In this document: one piece after another, positions 22,481-35,731 of the stretch
How positions within the stretch are numbered: the first letter of the stretch is position 1
Layout of the letters: each line of letters opens with the position of its first letter
NCBI GenBank assembly: GCA_017165825.1
Contig: CM029379.1
Coordinates: 19,624,500 to 19,688,499 of the forward strand
Direction of reading: 5' to 3'
Source: Hepsetus odoe
Lineage: Eukaryota; Chordata; Actinopteri; Characiformes; Hepsetidae
DNA length: 64,000 nucleotides
The notes under the pieces: model-generated
What the model was told of the DNA's origin: nothing
The model's database searches: none
What the model saw: the letters and a program-made list of their open reading frames with translations, nothing else
Program-made: the position numbers and the translations under genes

Positions 22481-24753
22481 ACTGTGTGAAATAGAGGGGA
22501 GATGGTCCAAGTGCTTCAATGGACAGAGTCTGCAACTCTTCACTCACTGCCAGTAGAGCACAGCAGCGTTTTTCCTCTGAGAGAATGCTCTGTCCATCTT
22601 CACAATCAGCTCCACAATCCCCGCCCTCCTTAATATGACCAGAGCAAACGTGAACCTGGACCCGCGAATCATAGACCTGCTTGGGTCATCTATCAGGTGC
22701 ACCGTGGGGTCATGTATCTGTTTCATTTCTTTTTTTTTTTTTTTTCCTGCCTTGACTTCTTTTTAAAGGGCTAAATTTGAGTGATTCGTTTTAAGAACAT
22801 CTAACAAAAGCTAATAAGGTATGAATATTCAACATGTTAAATTAAGTAGTTAATAACTGCACTTTATCTTAATTGAAAGAGCAATATTTTACACATTATT
22901 ATTACTTATGTATTAATTTTTTATATTGTCTTAGGGGATGTTTTGCCTCAAAACAAGCAAAAACTTTTTTTTTCAAAAATCAAAGCCAAATAGTCTGCTT
23001 TTTCCAATCTCTCGATGAACTAGTATAAAATATCGATCTGAATAAATTAAACCATAACCGTTCACAGTTGAGAAAAGTCCCGACATTTGATGAATGGAAA
23101 GGGGCTTCTTTTGCTGAATTTCCCTACATCGGCTGAACACGTCTGCAATTAGGAAACCGGTAATGAGGATTTTTAGGTGGTAAACTGGAACATTTACAGA
23201 GCGTGGGTCCCTTAAACCAAGCACGGCGGGTGTAACTGCCAGTCTCTTCCCGTCTCATCGTGCTTGCCCTCCTCTGCTCAGAGCCACTGTGGCATCTGCC
23301 TTTTTCCACCATTTTCCCAGCAGCCTGATATATCAGAGTTATCCAGATAACGGGCAGAAAGGTCAGAGCGATGGCTCTCCAGAGCCCAATTAACGCAAGG
23401 CCTCTCTGCCCGTGCGTAGTGAGGCTACAAGACGAGCCACTTTCCTCACCCCGTCCTTTCTCCCAAAGACAAGCCGCTTTGTCTGCCGTTTGTGTTGCAG
23501 CGTGAAAGCAAGGAAATGGGACCTCCATAAAAAGAAAAAAAAAAGCACTGCCTTACAAATGAAGCGTCACAGTGGAAATTACAACCGCCGTTTTTTTCCC
23601 AGCTCAGGCAGAAGTGCAAAAATGGATGTGTCTCTATTTGCATGCGAAAGGACTCATTGCTTTGCTCGGGGCTGATTCTCGCGAATGCTCTGGAGCGACA
23701 CGTTAGTGGTCCTATGTTCCTGTGTCATGGGAAACCTACTTTGTGGCCATTGTTTCAAAAAGTATAACCCACTCCTCCGGTGGTGCCCATGTAGAACATT
23801 AAATTAGATTCTTTTTTTAATGCATTCACTTAAAACATCCCATTTCTGACTGTTTGTTTAGCCCAAAGTTTAGCTTTGGAGTATAGTGTCTAAGAGATCA
23901 TTTACCAACAGCAGTATCACAGTAAGAACAGCTGGATTTGGTTTCGGACATAAAGGGAGGTATAAGATGGAACCTTCGGTAAAGAGACCAACGCAATCGC
24001 GGCTTGTGTAAATTTAATGAACGGCTCTTCCATTAGATCTTGCGATTCCTCCATCTAACTCCACCTCAAACAGAGCTTTCTCTCCGAGAAAAAAGAACCG
24101 CCGCTGCTCTTTGGCTGTTTGTGACCACTTTTCTGCTGAGGTTGACGGCATGCGACAGGCTATTGCCATGCTGAAGGGTAAACCGGATTTAACTGTTTGA
24201 GTCTCGGCAGCGCAGTCCTCAACAACGAACACCACGCTGGCAGAAACCCAGGCAGGCGTGTGGAACCTCTAGAATAACTTTTGGTTTCATTCCTGTTAAT
24301 TGATCGATCATTACATTAGTCTCCCCATCAGGAAACTAATGGGGAAGTTAAAAAAGTTAAGAGGTCTGATATAACAGTGCTCATCTGTAATTTGGGAGAA
24401 CGTGGTTGTGTATTGGATACTTGATATTTGGATAAAGTGTTCAAAATTTTTCCTTTCAAAATGAATGGATCTGTCCTAACATCCTCCAGCACCCCATTTC
24501 CCAAAATACTACAATTCTGATCACGCTTCCAGAAAGGAGCAGTTTTTCCTTCGTTATTTCACTCTCGTGAAGGTATAGGAATCATTTCATGGATGGCACA
24601 GTAATTCTGTTTTGAGAGGAATGTAACTGAGAATTATAAATAAAGAGTTATAATCTTTGTTGTTTGATTTTCATCCAAGCGATGGGCCGCATGGCAACCT
24701 GATCCATTAGTATGTGTCTATTTAACGGATGAATACAATTCTTATCTGCAATG

Positions 24754-25323
24754 TACAGCACTGTGCAAAAGTTTTAGGCAGGAGTGAAAAAATGCTGTAA
24801 ACAAAGAATGCTTTCAGAAATATAAATAATGATTGTTTATTTTTATCAATTTACTAAATGCAAAGTGAGCGAACAAAAGAAAAACCTAAATCAGATCAAT
24901 ATTTGGTGTTTCTACCTTTTGCCTTCAAACCAGCATCAGTTCTTCTAGGTACACTTGCACAAAGTCAGGGATTGTGTAGGATTATAGTCGGTGTGTGATC
25001 AGCCAGTTTTACCAAACAGGTACTGATGATCATCAATGTCACACGGAGCTTGAAACGTAGTCATGTTTGGAACGACCGACCAGCCGAGTTCCTTCAAACA
25101 CTGTGTGCACCTCAAGTGCACTGTGTGAACCTAGAAGAACTGATGCTGTTTTGAAGGCAAAGGGTGGTCACACCAAATACTGATTTGATTTAGATTCTCT
25201 TTTGTTCATTCACTGCATTTTGTTGATTGATGAAAATAAATGATTCACACTTCCATTCCTGAAAGCATTCTTTGTTTACAGCATTTTTTCCACACCTGCC
25301 TAAAACCTTTGCACAGTACTGTA
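24754..25323. mobile_element. fold-back Tc1/mariner-type non-autonomous element
   Basis: The left end tacagcactgtgcaaaagtt and the right end (reverse complement tacagtactgtgcaaaggtt) are inverted copies. Similarity extends about 200 bp inward on each side (gctgtaaacaaagaatgctt, then tcaatatttggtgt and cagcatcagttcttctaggt). About 150 bp lie between the arms. TA is at both borders. No transposase frame remains. Confidence 0.85.
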
Positions 25324-27556
25324 CATTAAAATATCCATTCTTATTTTATCCCAGGAAACTATTTCTGTTTTCATCATGAAAGTTTCATCTCAAATGCGTG
25401 AAGACGCTCAGCATAGTTCACCCACAGTAGCTGGTGGTTCTAGCCGTGGTCTAAAAGGACGGAGGAATGAAAATGTGTCAGGTTTCAAGCGTCAGTGTTT
25501 GGACATCGGTTGAGTGTGGAGGGCTTCTGACTGCACAGGGATTTTCTGGTTCTTGGAAGCATGCAGGCTATTTGAAGGGGTTGTTTAGGCTATGGGGGTA
25601 TTTGGATGTAGGGGGTATTTGCCATTGGATATGATTTGTGAGATCCAAAAAGCAAAGGCCTGGTTTGGGTTACCAGCCTGTAAGCGGTTGTATTCGATTT
25701 TAAGCTAAAGTAGTTACAGCGCTCCAAGCCTGTGGGCGTTTTTTTAATTCAGCCTTTATCACCCACAGCTTCCACTAGAACTGAGCGTCAGGTTGCCGGG
25801 GACACCAAGCGGTCATTTCTGCGTGCAAAAAGCATCGCTTGGATGAAAGTCAATCTGGAATAATGTCTTTAAATGGTCCGGTGTTTCAGTAGGTGAGGGT
25901 ACGAAAAATAATTGTAACTGCGTCATGTTGATCAAGCTTCTAAATTTAATGACTGTTTTAATTTTTAACGTACAGTGGATGCTAATCTTTCGCCTTTTTA
26001 GTGAGATAACAGTGTGATTCACATAAGTGTCCACTTGTAATGAATATAAAACGAATAAATTGGCCAATTGCAGAAATGTCCTTTTGCCTGGCCTCTGGAA
26101 AGCACTCAGGCCTCTTAACCATATTTAACTATATTTAACTAAAAACTGTGACCAGCTCTTTAGTATGCGCATGACTCATGTGTACCAGAAACAAACTCAC
26201 AATCTGCAAGTGATTCACTTCTGCTTCAGAACAGATCACTGGCTTTTAGTCAGCGTCTGACCTTAAACTTCTTCATTGTTACTCATTATTTGGTGAAATG
26301 GGGTGCAAGACAATTTCTAGCCCAAAATAAGATGTTCCTACAAAATGAACAGATGTTTTTTATTCCCTCAATAAAAAAGTTCTGAAAAATCACCCTAAAA
26401 ATCTAGGATCCCAACCGATTCCTATTGGCATAAACTCATTTCTCATTCATGATGGTGCGATCCATAGAGAAATCCATAAAGAAAGTTCTTTAAGGAACCA
26501 ATCATGGTTCTTCAGTGGCCCCAAAGCAATCTTTTTGCCATCTTTATTTGTAAGAATGTGAGTGGGACCTTCAGGAGGGGCTGCTGAGGAGGTGCTGTTT
26601 GAGATCCACCACACAAGATATCATTCCTGATGTTGGCATGCTTCCTCCTCCAGCACGAGAGAGCTTTCAGTAAATTACTCCTCGTTGACTTGAGCTAAGT
26701 CTCACTTCTCTCGCAGGCTTTGAGAGGGTGCTCCAGGAGTGGTTTCTTGTAGTGGTTTCTAAGGAGGCAATATTAAAGAGAACACTTACCCTTTACGTGG
26801 CTCAGCCGGACCAAGGTCATATCCCAATGCTCTCTCACTTTTCTTTTCCACCTTTGGAACCATCCAGCAGTTTTCCACTAAAATGTCCTTGAAGATGATC
26901 ACTGCAGCTCATATATTTGTCTGCTTCTGACTCTTTTGTCTTGATGGACAGTGGTACATTTGAGCTTTCTTCTATATGTCTATTACTGATTCACAGTCTT
27001 TTCCCGAGAAACTAATTTAGTGGGATCGTTCACTCATTTAGACTGATTTTAATAGCCACTGCATCCTACAAGCACATTTAAAAAAAAATATTGAGTTGCA
27101 CCACTGGAGGAGCAGTTTCTGAAACTATAGAGATGATAAATGTCTGCTCTGAGAGGGTGCAGAAGGTCCCATTAGTGGAAAAAAAGAACATTTTTACCCA
27201 TGCCAGTAGGACACCAAGCTCATTTTACATCTACTCTGACACTATTTTGTTACCTGTGTAAGCTCCTTACCAAGGCCTTTAATGGTGGCCAGTATCTCTA
27301 AAGAATATATTGAAGAGAAGAAACGTTCCGGCCTGTTTATTTGAAAGTTACCAACATTGGCCGATACTACTGTTTACATGGTTCGAGTCGGAGCAGAAGG
27401 TGATTAGAGCAAAAGAGATGGCATGGAGGAGAGCATTGCGAATGGCACTGGTGACGCGTGGCCGTCCCCAGAGGGGTGGGCTGTGTACTTAAATGGATGT
27501 TTGCAGATGTAACCTTGAAGACTGAATTTACATCTCATCTGTTCTCCCCCATCTAG

Positions 27557-27583
27557 ACTGTATCAGGACTAACTGTACCACCA
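27557..27583 (+). CDS. nrxn1: neurexin-1 splice site 3 (SS3) microexon, 27 nt
   Basis: This cassette exon lies between a pyrimidine-rich acceptor (ttctcccccatctag) and a strong donor (gtaagtga). With the G from exon 18839-19042 and the GC opening the exon at 35732 it encodes DCIRTNCTTS. The mammalian NRXN1 SS3 insert, from memory, is DCIRINCNSS. Inclusion adds nine residues to a loop of LNS4. Skipping joins NL-G-KGPETL, the known SS3-minus form. Its phase (1 in, 1 out) and its 27-nt size match the family. The insert has two cysteines and an Asn-Cys-Thr sequon that is placed differently from the mammalian Asn-Ser-Ser. It is far too short for ordinary ORF finding and was found from splice signals and homology. 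Confidence 0.93.
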
Positions 27584-27613
27584 GTAAGTGACCGTTCCTG
27601 TTTCTTTTTTCTT

Positions 27614-27985
27614 AGGGCTGCACGATGTGAACCGAATATAAGCACTGGGATTACATCGAACGGTCAATCGTGAAATGATGTGGGAGAGATTCGGATTAGA
27701 TTGCTCAGTATTGAAAATGTGTTTTAAAAGGATTTTTTTTTTTTGATGGATATAGACATTATATTGGATATATCAAATTATATTGCTAGACATTAGAAAT
27801 ATTGAAATTATGTTACTCGATACCAGTGGCGTTTACACCAAAGGGTTCACACGGAAACTCATTTTGGTCCAAACTTGACAACGTGATTAGTTGATCACTT
27901 TATAATTAAACGAACCCTGTGAGCTGTCTGTACCAAAAGCTAATATTGCAATGAATATTAGCCAATGGGCACATCGTGCAGGCCT
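27614..27985. mobile_element. MITE-like element next to the SS3 microexon
   Basis: The left terminus agggctgcacgatgtg is matched by the right terminus (reverse complement aggcctgcacgatgtg): 15 of 16 bases pair. The inside is AT-rich with no coding capacity. 'gggctgcacgat' ends are typical of a widespread fish MITE, probably hAT-derived. A clear target duplication was not found. Confidence 0.8.
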
Positions 27986-29350
27986 ATACTTTATGTTGAT
28001 CATAATTCAAGAAATGTGTATTGGATGTGAAAGATGACTGCTTTTTTCTCACCAGATTGCTGTAAATAAGAATATCTGTTCTTGGTCACGATGAACTTAT
28101 ATGCTCGCTGTTTTTGATTAGCCCATGCTGATTGTGAATTGTGGCGGTCAGGGTTGTTTAAAGATCAGCACATGCAAAGTCTGAGTTATCACCTTTAATT
28201 ACATCTGGGCCAATAAAACCGGCTTCTGGGTCCCGCAGGCAGATGGGTACGGGCCTCATTAGCTCGCTGCTAATGGTGGGTGTGGATAGCAGCAAGAGGA
28301 AAGGAGTTGAGTGACGAGGCTCAAGCCTGGAAGAGTCTTCGTAGCCCTTCTGCTAATAACCAAACCGCGAGGCTTCTCAGCTCAGCCTCCAAAGAGACGC
28401 GAAACGGAGCCATTTCAGTCACGCAGAGACGCAGAAGTTCCCCGTCCTCGTCTTCTGTCTTCCCTTCCCTCGTTCCGTCAAGCTGCATGTAAATTGATGG
28501 GGCTTTTTTTGAAGCAGAAAGGAAAACATGGTGTGTGATTTTATTGCTCTCATTAACCTGCCTCACAGAGCACGGAGGGAGCGGGAGGGAGAGGTGGGGT
28601 GAGAGAGGAAGAGACGAGTGCACAGTTGGTGAATGGCAGCAGAAGAACGGAGGGGGAAAAGGCTGAAGGTAAAGGGAGAGCCAGGGAACGAGGGAGCAGA
28701 AAGGCGGAAGAGTCGGCCTGTCTATCCATTATTGAGTGCGCTAATGAATAAATTATTTCTCAGGGGTTACAAATGATTCACCATGTTTTTCATACTCAAT
28801 GACTCAACAACCGCTGCCCGGACCCTTCTCCTCCCCTCTTTTATTATAGCGCTGCCTGCAAAGAACCTTGGCTCCCAAGCAAAGACAGTCTCCTCCCTTA
28901 GATGACCCATTTTCTTTGCACAGCCTTCACTAATCAATGCCAGTGGCTCCCCCAGAATGAGATTCAACCCTCCCCGCCTTCAACTCTCAAGCACCCACAT
29001 TAGCAGCAGGGTAATAAACACACATCATTGCACAATAGGATACACAAGGACTGTTTTTATGGCAGAGATAATTCTCTTGGCTCAAGGTAATGTTTATATT
29101 AGACCGTTAGAGAGAGGCTTTTATAAACAAATTTCGAGAGCAACTCTTTCACAATCTAAATATCTTCCAAGCTTTAGAGAGTTTCTAAAATACCAAGAAA
29201 TGCCCTGTTTTTGCACAAAACACAAAAAAGTTAATCGAGGTTTGTTTTTCACCAAAGTCTCTGAACGTAACGAAACGCCTGTACTGTCACAGAATGGAAC
29301 CAGTCACTCGATGCCACCCAAACCAGGTAGTCGATAAAGTCACTGGTTCA

Positions 29351-29526
29351 AGTGAAAGGGATTTTCATTGTGCAGTACAGCACAGAGTGAAACAACAAAA
29401 CGCAGCCTCTGCCTTTCACCCGTGCACACCGTGCAGCAGGGCGGCAGCTATTCAAAGTGCCCGGAGCAGTGATGGGGACGGTACCTTGCTCAAGGGTACC
29501 TCAGGGAAACCTACTGGTCTGGGTTC
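29351..29526 (-). mobile_element. tRNA-derived SINE copy (family S), head truncated
   Basis: The tail, body (gcggcagctattcaaagtgc, gcagtgatggggacggtacc) and cctactggtctgggttc are present. Sequence diverges at the B box. Confidence 0.85.
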
Positions 29527-31703
29527 AATCAGAAAAACAAAGCCGTCTCTTGTGTTTTTATTTACGACCCTCAAAATGGCCATAAATCCTGGAAAACAGT
29601 TTATGCTTGAGTACTGTTTCACCTTACAAAGCACAAGCCTGCCCACCCAGCACGTATCACCTCCAGCTAGTCAGAAATTAGTGTGCAGATCAGAAGAGGT
29701 TTGAAAATCGAGGCTGCAATTATTCACCATAAAGCTGCAGGGAATCAGATTAAATATTGAATACGGTGAATTGGGCAGCACCATACTGCAAACATCAGCA
29801 GAAGAGGTGTCTTCCAGCCCCTCCTAATGTTTAACCTGTAGAAATTGCATGCCTGAGTGTCATAAAGTCATTTGTATACTACACCAAAGTAAACACAATA
29901 ACGATCGGAAGAGACCCGAGCGGCTGCATCTGTTGACGAGATTGGCTGCAGCGCCGTAAGTGGACCACTGCGCCTAATTCCCAGCACCATCAGCCTCAAA
30001 TGATGTCGTCCTTCTTCCATTCTAGAGTTGTAGCCTCCCAATCCACGGACCACCCTCCCTCCTTTTCCCAAGCTGCTTCCTGAAAGCAAAATGTTGCAGT
30101 GAAGGACTGAAACTGGAGGGCGCCGTTACACTCTAATTAATGTGCTTTGTCAGCTGCTGCAGCGCTCGCCTGGCGGGGTGGTGCAGGAAAATTTCGAACG
30201 CAGACTCAAGAACACATCACTGTCAATTAGAACCCGACACTCCCCGGGGCGTCCCTGCCCCGCCTGAGGGAAAACTCTGCCACTTCAGCTTAAACACCAT
30301 GCGGCTTAAACGTTGTTAACAAGCGGTGTGATGACTCTAAAAATACTCGCTTCCAGACGGATGGCTTGCTTCCATTTGCTTTTTACTTCCATTGGAGTGT
30401 GTGGTGTTTTGACCTGGCCCTCTCCCGGGAATCAGGAGGCATGAAATGTCTGTTTTGAGCATGCAGCGCTGGGGGCAAATCTCACATTCCAATATTTGGT
30501 TGATTGTACCCGTAACACTTTGATGGGGCACAAATGAAATGTGAATGTTATTTAAATATGTGATTGATTATGTATTAGTCATTTCTTTTTAATCAGTCCC
30601 ACTTCATTAGTGTTTTTAACCATATAGAACATTAACATGGCAACAATACTCGTGTTAATCCCATTAATTAACTATAAAAAAATTGAGCTTTGAATTACGT
30701 TTCTTTGTCATCTTGTTAATTAACTGTTAATTGGCTCATTTTTATGTTTCGCTTTTCAGCCTTCTGCGGAGCACACTCATTAGGCTCTCTTCACTATTTT
30801 CACCATCAGTGAAGCGTAACTTAAGTGAAGACTTTAAGCACTGATTCTGCTGTTAAAGACGTTGGAAGATGCTACGTTTGTATTCCCCACTTTATGAGAA
30901 GGGACACAAAACCAAGATGGCTAAAATGAAAGATATTAATAACTGATCATGCCTTTATTGGTAGTATAATTAGTGGTGAAGACCTTCTCTTAGCCTGGAG
31001 AGACTGATGGTTAAGTAGGACAAAAGAAACAAGCCTTATAAAAGGAAAATTGTAAGTCACCTCTGCCCAGTCAAGGCAGGCAAAGGACCGTCAGTTCATT
31101 ATCAGTGCATGAAACAGCAGATATTACACGGTTAGCTCATTACAAAATAATGATAACAATCATATCGTCAACAAACAATAAGGTGACAATCAATTATCAG
31201 CATAATTAGTAATCGAATTAGCATCTTTTTCAGTAATACATAATACTTAATACCTCTAATTGATGTATAAGTAATGAATGATTGATCATTTCTTAACAAC
31301 ATAATTAAACATTGATTTGTGTCACCATCACATAGCTTAGACATTGTTTCCAGGACTTCAGCCCTAGAAAAATCTCTGCTGTGGCCCTTTTTTCAGAACC
31401 AGGAAGTGACCTTGGTGGACATCCTTCTTTGAGAAAACTCAAAAGTGGCTGAAGAACAGAGGATTTCCCAAAACGAATGATTCCGCCATCAGGTTACATA
31501 TAAACAAAGGGCTTTCAAAGGTGTAACGCATTTGCTGGGAAAAGAATTGAAGAAAAAAAAATTGATTAAATGTTGACAGGTGATTCATCTCTGTTTTATG
31601 AGGCCTGTTTTTTTGGGGGCTCTTTGATGGAGTAGCAGTCAAGCTTCATAGCTATCTCTTAGCTTCAGGCCAGAGCGGGTCTTTGGATGAGGGTTGCGTT
31701 TTT

Positions 31704-31722
31704 TGTGTGTGTGTGTGTGTGT
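31704..31722 (+). repeat. short (GT)n microsatellite
   Basis: About nine GT repeats after a T run, in the intron. Confidence 0.9.
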
Positions 31723-32550
31723 TTTCTGATTAAAGCAGCCTCGCTAACTCTTCTCCACTGCAACATTTCAACCCCCTTCCCCAGTTTCTGCCCCCCAACC
31801 AACTTTGCACCAGAATGAGTCACCGAATGGAACCTCCACCTCTCCCCTGGAAAGCTTCACTTCAAATGACAGCTGTCTTGCACTCATTCAGGTTCCAAAC
31901 AGGATTTTGTTCCACCTTTCTGCCCTCTTAATCATTTTTGCATTTGTCTGTGCTCAACCTATCCTCTGCTGTTTACTGCTTACATGGCAAAAACAGCCCC
32001 CGTGAGATTGAGTGCAACGAGTTCTGAGGAGGGATTTGCATATACATTGCATCCATGCCATGGAGAACGGTTGGAAGAAGAAGAAGGTGGGGAAAAAATA
32101 AGAGCAAGGGGAAGTAAATAGCCATTAACGTGTTGACTGGAGTAAACCCGGCGAGGGCGTGAGATGTCTAACGGGATTTTGAGCATCACAGTGATGCATG
32201 TTCTGTGTACTTGGAGAAGCCAGTGGGACTTTGGCCAGCCGGAGGCGGGTATTTGAAGGAGATTGGGCCTGCTTCTGCTCCCCCTGGTCCTCCCCCCTTG
32301 CTCTCTGCTCGCTTTCACACATTTCAGGAAAAGATAGTGGGTAGCTGCAGCGTGGTCATTTAGTGGCGCCTGCTCACGCTGAGCACAATCGATCCTGAGC
32401 TTCATTTGGGCCACATGAAGCAGAGCTCTGTGGAACGTTAAAGAGATACTTCACTGCAAAGCCTGGACTTCTCCATTGAAGGAGAAGTGGGACCAGATCT
32501 ACCAATTTGGCCTCTACTTATCAACAAATTTAGCAGTTTTGAATTCTGCA

Positions 32551-32832
32551 GGGGCAGCGGTGGCCTAGTGGTTAGGGCGTTGCCCACATGATCGGAGGAT
32601 CGGGGGTTCGAACCCCTTCCCAATAGGTTGCCCTGAGGTACCCTTGAGCAAGGTGCCGTCCCCATCACTGCTCCCCGGGCGCTTTCAATAGCTGCCCACT
32701 GCTGCACGGTGTTTGAGTGTGCATGGGTTAAATGCAGAGGTCCAATTTCATTGTGGTTCATTGTCTGCTGTGCTTTGACCTCGCAATGACAAGGGTTGTC
32801 ACTTTCACTTTTTTTCCACTTTCACTTTCACT
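32551..32832 (+). mobile_element. tRNA-derived SINE copy (family S), full length
   Basis: This is the best complete copy. The head ggggcagcggtggcctagtg and gttaggg is A-box-like, and gggggttcgaacccc is B-box-like. Then come gttgccctgaggtacccttg, atcactgctccccgggcgct, gcagaggtccaatttcattg and a tail of repeated actttcactttc. It is on the + strand, so its tRNA-like promoter points along neurexin. Confidence 0.92.
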
Positions 32833-33910
32833 ACGCTACGGTTTGTGGCTTTGAAATGAAATTCTGACATTCCTGTGCCTGCTAACACTCATACTGGGCA
32901 TAGAATGAATCCACTGCATCCTTCTTACACACCTGATACACACACTTCAGGAGCAGCAGGCCGCATACTGGCTGCACCTGGTGGACATTTGCGGGGTGAT
33001 CGTTTTGCCCAAGGGCACTTCGGCCGTGATTGGTGGAGCCCCGGCCCACATTTTTCCTACTGGTACAGGGGAATGAACCCCCAACCCTTCAGCTTCATCC
33101 CTGCTTCTCTAACTTTTTTGCTGGCTGAGACTTTGAGTCACGCTGTTCACAAAATAGTGTTCACAAAAAAAGCTGTCTGCAGATGAGATTATGCTAGCCA
33201 TTGCCCAGACGTTCATTGCTCATCATATTAACATTTTTTAATGAGGTAGGCCTGTCCTATCCTTTTATGACCCTGCTTAGTAGCTACAGCTATTAACGCA
33301 GTTGATCTGGTACACAAATTAGATCATGCTAATCGATCTTCAGAAGCTTTAATTCACATTTTTGTTATTTTTGAGTGATATAGGGAGCAGTAATGCCAAA
33401 AGGTGCTAATTAAGAGAGATATCTGGCACTGCTAACCAATGGATTTGCTATCCAGTCTTCAGCTGCATGTTTTGTTGTCGTTGCAAGCCATGTGAACACT
33501 TTTTACTGCTTGTCTTTTGATTAAACTTTTTTTTTTACTCTGAAAGGTGCTGGCAGTGTCACAAAATGCTGAAAATATCTGGAATCTGTGTAAATAACAT
33601 CAATAACATCAGTGGCATCAATATATAATTAGTCTTTTTAGTATTTTTGATGGACATATTTTTCTACGATTGACCTTTTTTTTTTGACATGTTGCAAAAA
33701 AAATGAAATAAATCGATGTACTAATCTGATAAATCTTCAGTGACGTTTACCTTTTGGCCTTTCTGCCTGACATTTTTATGTTAAACTTGTCCAGATGTGA
33801 CATGCTGGCAGTATTTCAAAATGCAGTTTATGACATACAAGCATTTTGGACCAAATGCTCAAGAAAATATGCCCCTTGTGAACGAGAATTGGTTCAGAAC
33901 ATGATTAGAA

Positions 33911-34070
33911 CATTGCGGGTTTGAGAACCAGACTACTAGGTTCTTCTGAGGTGCCCTTCAGCAAGATATTGTCCCTGACACTGCTCCCTGGGTGCTAGTT
34001 GTGTGGCTTCCCCCTGCCTGACTGGATGAATGGGTTAAATGCTTATGATAATCCCTTTCACTTCACTTTA
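33911..34070 (+). mobile_element. old SINE family S relic
   Basis: Diverged but alignable: gcgggtttgagaacc (B box), gaggtgcccttcagcaaga, actgctccctgggtgct, gggttaaatgc and ctttcacttcactt. The head is missing. Confidence 0.6.
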
Positions 34071-35731
34071 AGTCCTCATTGGCTTTCATCTTTTGTTTCC
34101 CAAATGAGTTTTCTGAGCCTCATGCTCTGAGCAACAGACTCCCTTACCCTCATATTTTGTGACTCTGCTTGGTGACATGCTTGCAATGCTGCAGGAACCC
34201 TAACTTTTGCAGAGCTGAATTGGAAGTCTTGTGTACAAGAACTCCTAGCCGTCTGTCTGAAAATGATCAATAGCGAAGCACTGCAATTGAGGGAGTGTGA
34301 ACACTTTGTCCACTTCGCTCTCAAGATGCCGAGCATGTTCTCAGGACGTCAAAAGCAGCTCTCTTGTCATCTCTTTCTTCAAATGAGAACATCTGCTCCT
34401 GTTTTGGCGTTCTTCCGCTTTTCTGTGCTACACCAGCACACAGGGGAGCTGTAAATGGCTTTTGATGTCAGTCAGGTCTACATGCTGTTCTTTTTCCCGT
34501 ACCAGGGGAAAAGAGAGCCTCTAAACTTGGCGCACTGCTCCGCCAAGCTACGTGTCCAGTCGCATCATCACTGGCAAAGTCTGTCTCGCCCCCTAATAGG
34601 AAGACGGTTTGAAGAAGAAAGTTGACAGCATACTAACCCTCCCCCCACCCCCCCATTTCTACTCTCCAAATCCAATTGAGGGCTTTGTTTTTCCTGAACG
34701 TGCCGCCCTGCAATGACTATCATTATACGATAGAGAGAATAGCACTCCGAATAACTGCTCTAGCAAATAATGATGGTCATTATACTGCAGTGCCTTAGGG
34801 GAACTGATGCAACCCAGATTCAGAGCAAGCTGGTAAATATACACGTCCGGGCTCTTCAGACGTTGTGCTAAATTGCATGCGTGGGCCTGGTAGCTGCACA
34901 CACAACCCACTGAAAGAAGTTTCTGAATGGGGCAAGGCAGTAGGCAGAGCTAACCCTAAAGAGGCCTTAGCCCCCCCCCGACAGATCCATTGACCGTTAA
35001 GGGTCCTGTTTCATTTTTCCTTCTTAGCCTCTCGATAACACATCTGCATGCCTCACACAGCTCGTGTCCTCAGAAAATCTGGCACTTTCTAGTCGTCAGA
35101 GAAAAATATCATTATGTTGGCACATCATTCATAATTCATGTCACTGAGAGAGGAGAAATCCAGCACTAAGGATATGAATAAACAATATGGAGTGTTTGAA
35201 CAAGGCTGGCTGGCCCAGGGAAGCGGGAATGAATTTGTTAAGTGCTGCATTTTACTGCCATCAAGTGGCCAACCGTGGTTCCACAGCATCCAGTCTGTTT
35301 GTTCTAGATCCAGTCCCACCGTTATGCCATCAAATTCTGAAACGTGAGAGAAATCACTGCAAGTGCTGACCTGGATTTTAACATGAAGGAGATTTAAGGC
35401 TGACATGTGAACAAGGGATGTGACAGAATCTCTAGATGTTATCTCTGCTATTCATTTGACCTTTAGGAAGGCAATTCAGACACCCACCATTATGTGGAGA
35501 GGCCCTTCAGACAGATGTTGTAGACTCTTTTCCCTTTCATACATACTGTCAGCAGATGACAGTGAGTTGGTGATAACCTGACGCTATTTTAGGCAGGTGT
35601 TCAGCCTTGACCATGACTGACTTTATGCATGTTATGAATGTGACTAATTTGCTTTTTGTCCTTCCTTGTTTCTCTCTCCCTACCTCCTTGCTTGGGGGCG
35701 TGTGTTAACCCGTATCTGGACTGTCCCGCAG

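Larger units (their letters stand above)
19043..27556 (+). other. nrxn1: neurexin intron, 8.5 kb, upstream of the SS3 microexon
   Basis: GT-AG intron. It holds two Tc1/mariner relics (20491-21473, 24754-25323) and a 21-bp tandem repeat near 22398. Bases 21500-22260 are AT-rich with short ATT/TAG runs. Other parts (19043-20490, 22740-24750, 25330-27556) show no recognisable gene or element apart from ordinary intronic sequence. Confidence 0.9.
27584..35731 (+). other. nrxn1: neurexin intron, 8.1 kb, downstream of the SS3 microexon
   Basis: GT-AG intron. It holds a MITE starting 31 bp after its 5' end, SINE copies at 29351, 32551 and a relic near 33911, and a GT repeat at 31704. Bases 30540-31330 are AT-rich with many taat/attaa motifs. 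Bases 32885-33115 contain a stretch ending in a B-box-like ggggaatgaaccccca that may be another old repeat. Remaining parts (28000-29350, 29530-31700, 34080-35731) show nothing recognisable. Confidence 0.9.

Noticed and set aside
32551..32640. A tRNA gene with A and B boxes
   Set aside because: The tRNA-like head is part of a repeated ~280-bp SINE with the same body and tail in many copies. It lacks a proper acceptor stem.
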